A stretch of 64,000 nt of DNA from JAAXQD01 sp963790095 (GTDB lineage Bacteria; Desulfobacterota; Desulfobacteria; Desulfobacterales; UBA11574): NCBI GenBank assembly GCA_963790095.1, contig CAWBNO010000030.1, positions 1-64,000 of the forward strand, given 5' to 3'. The position numbers and the translations under genes were made by a program. Position 1 is the first letter of the stretch. The number at the start of each line of letters is the position of its first letter. Under the pieces are notes generated by a model. That model made no database searches. It saw only the letters and a program-made list of their open reading frames with translations, and had not been told where the DNA came from. Below are positions 61,922 through 64,000 of this stretch, one piece after another.

Positions 61922-62644
61922 ATGAAAGAACTTAAAATTGGATGTGGAAAGCCCACCGGCGCAACGGTGGGCAAAAAAACCGAAAAAGAGATTCTTCCTG
62001 AGCAACCTCAGAAGGAAAAGGAGATCGCTATGTCTATTGTAAGAGTCGGCCAAAAGGCTCCTGATTTTGAAGCGCCTGCTTACCAGGATGGGAAGTTCGG
62101 TCAAGTTAAGCTGTCTGACTATTTTGGCAAATGGATTGTCCTCTGTTTTTACCCGGGAGATTTTACCTTTGTCTGAGCCACAGAGTTGGCCGCAGTTGCG
62201 TCTAAATACAAAGACATCAAGGATCTGGGAGTTGAAGTATTATCTGTGAGTGTTGACAGCCATTTCGTTCACAAGATGTGGCAGGACAATGAACTTTCAA
62301 AAATGGTAAAAGGCGGTGCTCCATTTCCAATGCTTTCTGACGGACCGGGAAACATTGGCAGAGTGTACGGCGTATATGACGAAAATGCAGGCGTCGAAAT
62401 GCGGGGCCGGTTCATTATCGATCCGGATGGCGTGGTTCAAGCCATTGAAATCGTTACACCGCCGGTAGGTCGCAATGTTATGGAGCTGATACGACAAATC
62501 CAAGCGTTTCAGCATGTACGAAAGACCAATGGTGCAGAGGCAACGCCTACCGGATGGCGACCGGGCAAAATAACCCTTAAACCAGGTCCCGATCTTGTTG
62601 GAAAGGTTTGGGAAGTCTGGAAAGTCGAAAATGCCTTTGATTGA
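61922..62644 (+). CDS. Selenocysteine peroxiredoxin (AhpC/TSA type) with N-terminal extension
   Basis: 240 residues from ATG 61922 (strong AAAGGAGG), or 204 from ATG 62030 (AAGGAAAAGGAG). TGA 62174-62176 is codon 85 (residue 49 from the second start). YPGDFTFV-U-ATELAAVAS replaces the peroxidatic Cys of the family (FTFVCPTE). A shifted pattern continues: EVLSVSVDSHFVHKMWQ, GRFIIDPDGVVQAIEIVTPP, and the second half (RPGKITLKPGPDLVGKVWEV) with no resolving Cys near the end. The 36-residue extension (MKELKIGCGKPTGATVGKKT) contains a hairpin in its mRNA. Reduces hydroperoxides; Sec gives faster kinetics. Confidence 0.92.
61951..61972 (+). promoter_or_regulatory. Perfect hairpin in the peroxiredoxin leader
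   Basis: GCCCACCG (61951-61958), six-base loop, CGGTGGGC (61965-61972), in the coding leader between the two possible starts and followed by AAAAAAA. Could modulate start choice or stability. Confidence 0.5.
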
Positions 62645-62869
62645 GCCCTTCGTTTGTTCCCGGCTTTGAATTAAGGACACATCTTTATGAGAAAGCAGGG
62701 AACTTCATCACTTAATTGTTTCCATAGATAATATCAGCCTTATCGTACAGGGGTATAAAAAGTGTCCCACGATATGTTGGTTAAATCGGTCTTTTGTTCG
62801 TGCTTTGTGATTTTTTTTTGTTTTTGAACTTCGATGTTTTTACATTTATAAAGGATAAGTCATTCTGAA
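62645..62869. other. Intergenic region
   Basis: 225 bases; nothing recognised beyond an AT-rich, T-run-containing stretch (62810-62822) and a weak ribosome site (AAGGATAA) before ATG 62870. Confidence 0.3.
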
Positions 62870-64000
62870 ATGGCGGATAAAAAAGTCCTGATTATCGGTG
62901 GCGGTGTGGCCGGTCTTTCTGCGGCGGTTGAGCTGGCCAAATTAGACATCCATGTGAATCTGGTGGAGAAATCGGACTTTCTCGGCGGCCACGCCATCGA
63001 GTACACCTGCAAAGCCACCCGAAATACCTGCGTAAAATGCGGCGCTTGTATGGTGGAAGAGAAACTCAACCATACGATATTGAATCCGAAGATTAAAATA
63101 TTGACCGGCAGCCGTGTGCGGACGATATCTAAAAACGGCCGATTCACGGCCAAAATAGACGGCAGACCGAAATATATCGACCCGGATAAATGTACCAACT
63201 GCCGAATATGTTTTGATCGATGTCCGGTCCCTGGCGGAATTCTTCATGGATATTCACCCAACAACACTCCCTTTTATGCCATTAACCCAGAGAAATGCCT
63301 GTATCTAAAAGACAAATCCTGTGGTACCTGCCGGGAGGAATGCCCTGAAACCGCCATAAATCTGGACGCAACAGCCACCGAATATACCAGAGAAGCTGAC
63401 GCCGTCCTGGTTGCCGCCGGATTCCAACCCTTTAACCCAGAGGACAAACCTTACGGATATAACCGTTTCCACAACGTCGTTACCAATCTCGATCTGGAAA
63501 GGATGTTAAAGAAAGCCGGACGCGTAAAAAGGCCCAGCAACGATACCGTCCCGGGGCGAATCGCCTTTATTCAGTGTGTGGGCTCCAGGGATTCGAAACG
63601 GAATCATTTGTGGTGTTCAAAGGTGTGTTGTGCATCGGCCATGCGCATGGCAAGGCGGATCAAAGACCGGCAGCCTGAAATCGACATCACCGTTTTTTAT
63701 ATGGACGTTCAAACCTTTGGAAAAGACTTCGAGCAATTCTATAAAGACGCCCGGGAAGACCTGCGGATGGTCCGTGCCATACCCGGAGATATCTATGAAG
63801 TTGAAGAACAGAACCTGAAGATGAACGTTCTGGACAACACGACCCATGAAACCCTGGAGGAGATTTTTGATCTGGTGGTACTGTCCATTGGGATCACGCC
63901 GGGTAAAGACAACGGGGAACTATCTGAGCTGCTCCATCTAAAACTCACCGGTTCCGGATTTATCGAATCCGGAGACAAAGCAGCATCGGTGACCAACACC
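62870..64000 (+). CDS. HdrA/QmoA-like flavin Fe-S protein, cut by the right edge
   Basis: 377 residues are inside the window; no stop is reached. FAD loop LIIGGGVAGLSAAVELAKLD; early CVKCGACMVEEK, then ferredoxin sites CTNCRICFDRCPVPGG and CLYLKDKSCGTCREECPETA, then the second FAD contact RIAFIQCVGSRDSKRNHLW. It resembles QmoA or stand-alone HdrA of sulfate reducers, with the YTCKATRNTC start typical of the QmoA side. With only the front visible, subfamily choice is uncertain; it may begin a Qmo-type (membrane redox) operon outside the window. Confidence 0.85.
   Translation, partial: MADKKVLIIGGGVAGLSAAVELAKLDIHVNLVEKSDFLGGHAIEYTCKATRNTCVKCGACMVEEKLNHTILNPKIKILTGSRVRTISKNGRFTAKIDGRPKYIDPDKCTNCRICFDRCPVPGGILHGYSPNNTPFYAINPEKCLYLKDKSCGTCREECPETAINLDATATEYTREADAVLVAAGFQPFNPEDKPYGYNRFHNVVTNLDLERMLKKAGRVKRPSNDTVPGRIAFIQCVGSRDSKRNHLWCSKVCCASAMRMARRIKDRQPEIDITVFYMDVQTFGKDFEQFYKDAREDLRMVRAIPGDIYEVEEQNLKMNVLDNTTHETLEEIFDLVVLSIGITPGKDNGELSELLHLKLTGSGFIESGDKAASVTNT

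Noticed and set aside
1..64000. CRISPR arrays, tRNA or rRNA genes, intact transposases
   Set aside because: None found by eye on either strand; no regularly spaced direct repeats, tRNA-like cloverleaf or DDE transposase gene.

Overview
The window suggests a strictly anaerobic, probably sulfate-reducing bacterium of the Desulfobacterota (Desulfobacterales-like). This rests on gene content, not a database match: tandem HdrA/MvhD/MetF electron-transfer operons, an expanded orange-protein (ORP) type cluster of ferredoxin-bearing MinD ATPases and MTH1175/NifX proteins, three UGA-containing genes that read as selenoproteins, many sigma-54 activators, and no rRNA, tRNA, CRISPR or intact transposase.

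Layout. 1-3 kb (minus strand): a sensor histidine kinase cut by the left edge, an MTH1175-like protein and a sigma-54 activator. 3.6-16 kb: mixed genes, namely a TauE/SafE exporter (frameshifted), an NAD-dependent epimerase, a radical SAM protein, MscL, a DUF4197 lipoprotein-like protein, a 1065-residue membrane protein of unknown function, TrpF, a methyltransferase and a lipocalin. A palindromic MITE-like element lies at 8.3-8.5 kb. 16-28.7 kb (almost all minus strand): CobO, a flavoprotein disulfide-reductase relative, then the ORP/Mrp/NifX/IscU-like cluster, read from a recognisable sigma-54 promoter at 27.13 kb beside its sigma-54 activator. 28.7-32.8 kb is a looser area with a truncated MFS gene, a receiver-like protein, an IscU-like protein, a CGGC protein, an HAD phosphatase and an amidohydrolase fragment.

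The centrepiece is a pair of paralogous sigma-54 modules. Module A (32.8-42.5 kb) and module B (50.9-59.0 kb) each start with a 460-residue PAS-sigma-54 activator transcribed away from an Hdr operon. Between activator and operon each has a TGTTAAR-N8-YTTAACA palindrome about 110-125 bp upstream of a sigma-54 promoter. The first operon gene in both is a TTG-started TusA-fold protein without the CPxP motif. Module A then encodes a fused HdrC-HdrB protein with selenocysteine in its CCG domain, a MetF paralogue, a fused HdrA-HdrA protein (one frameshift), MvhD, MetV and MetF: a methylene-tetrahydrofolate reductase/heterodisulfide-reductase type complex. Module B has the same Hdr parts as separate genes (MvhD, HdrA, HdrA, HdrC, HdrB) but no MetF/MetV; instead it carries a canonical TusA and a DsrE-family protein, which points to sulfur-carrier chemistry. 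Two histidine kinases and a large cyclase-AAA-TPR protein lie between the modules.

59-62.7 kb holds a probable thiol/oxidative-stress group: a selenocysteine CoA-disulfide-reductase-like flavoprotein with an fdhF-like SECIS hairpin, a DsrE-like protein and a selenocysteine peroxiredoxin. The right edge cuts a further HdrA/QmoA-like gene.

Four genes need a single-base frame change to be intact (TauE, a small gene at 5.1 kb, a small gene at 25.6 kb, HdrA of module A). Indels in the assembly are a serious alternative to biology for those, and for the two weaker in-frame TGA codons.
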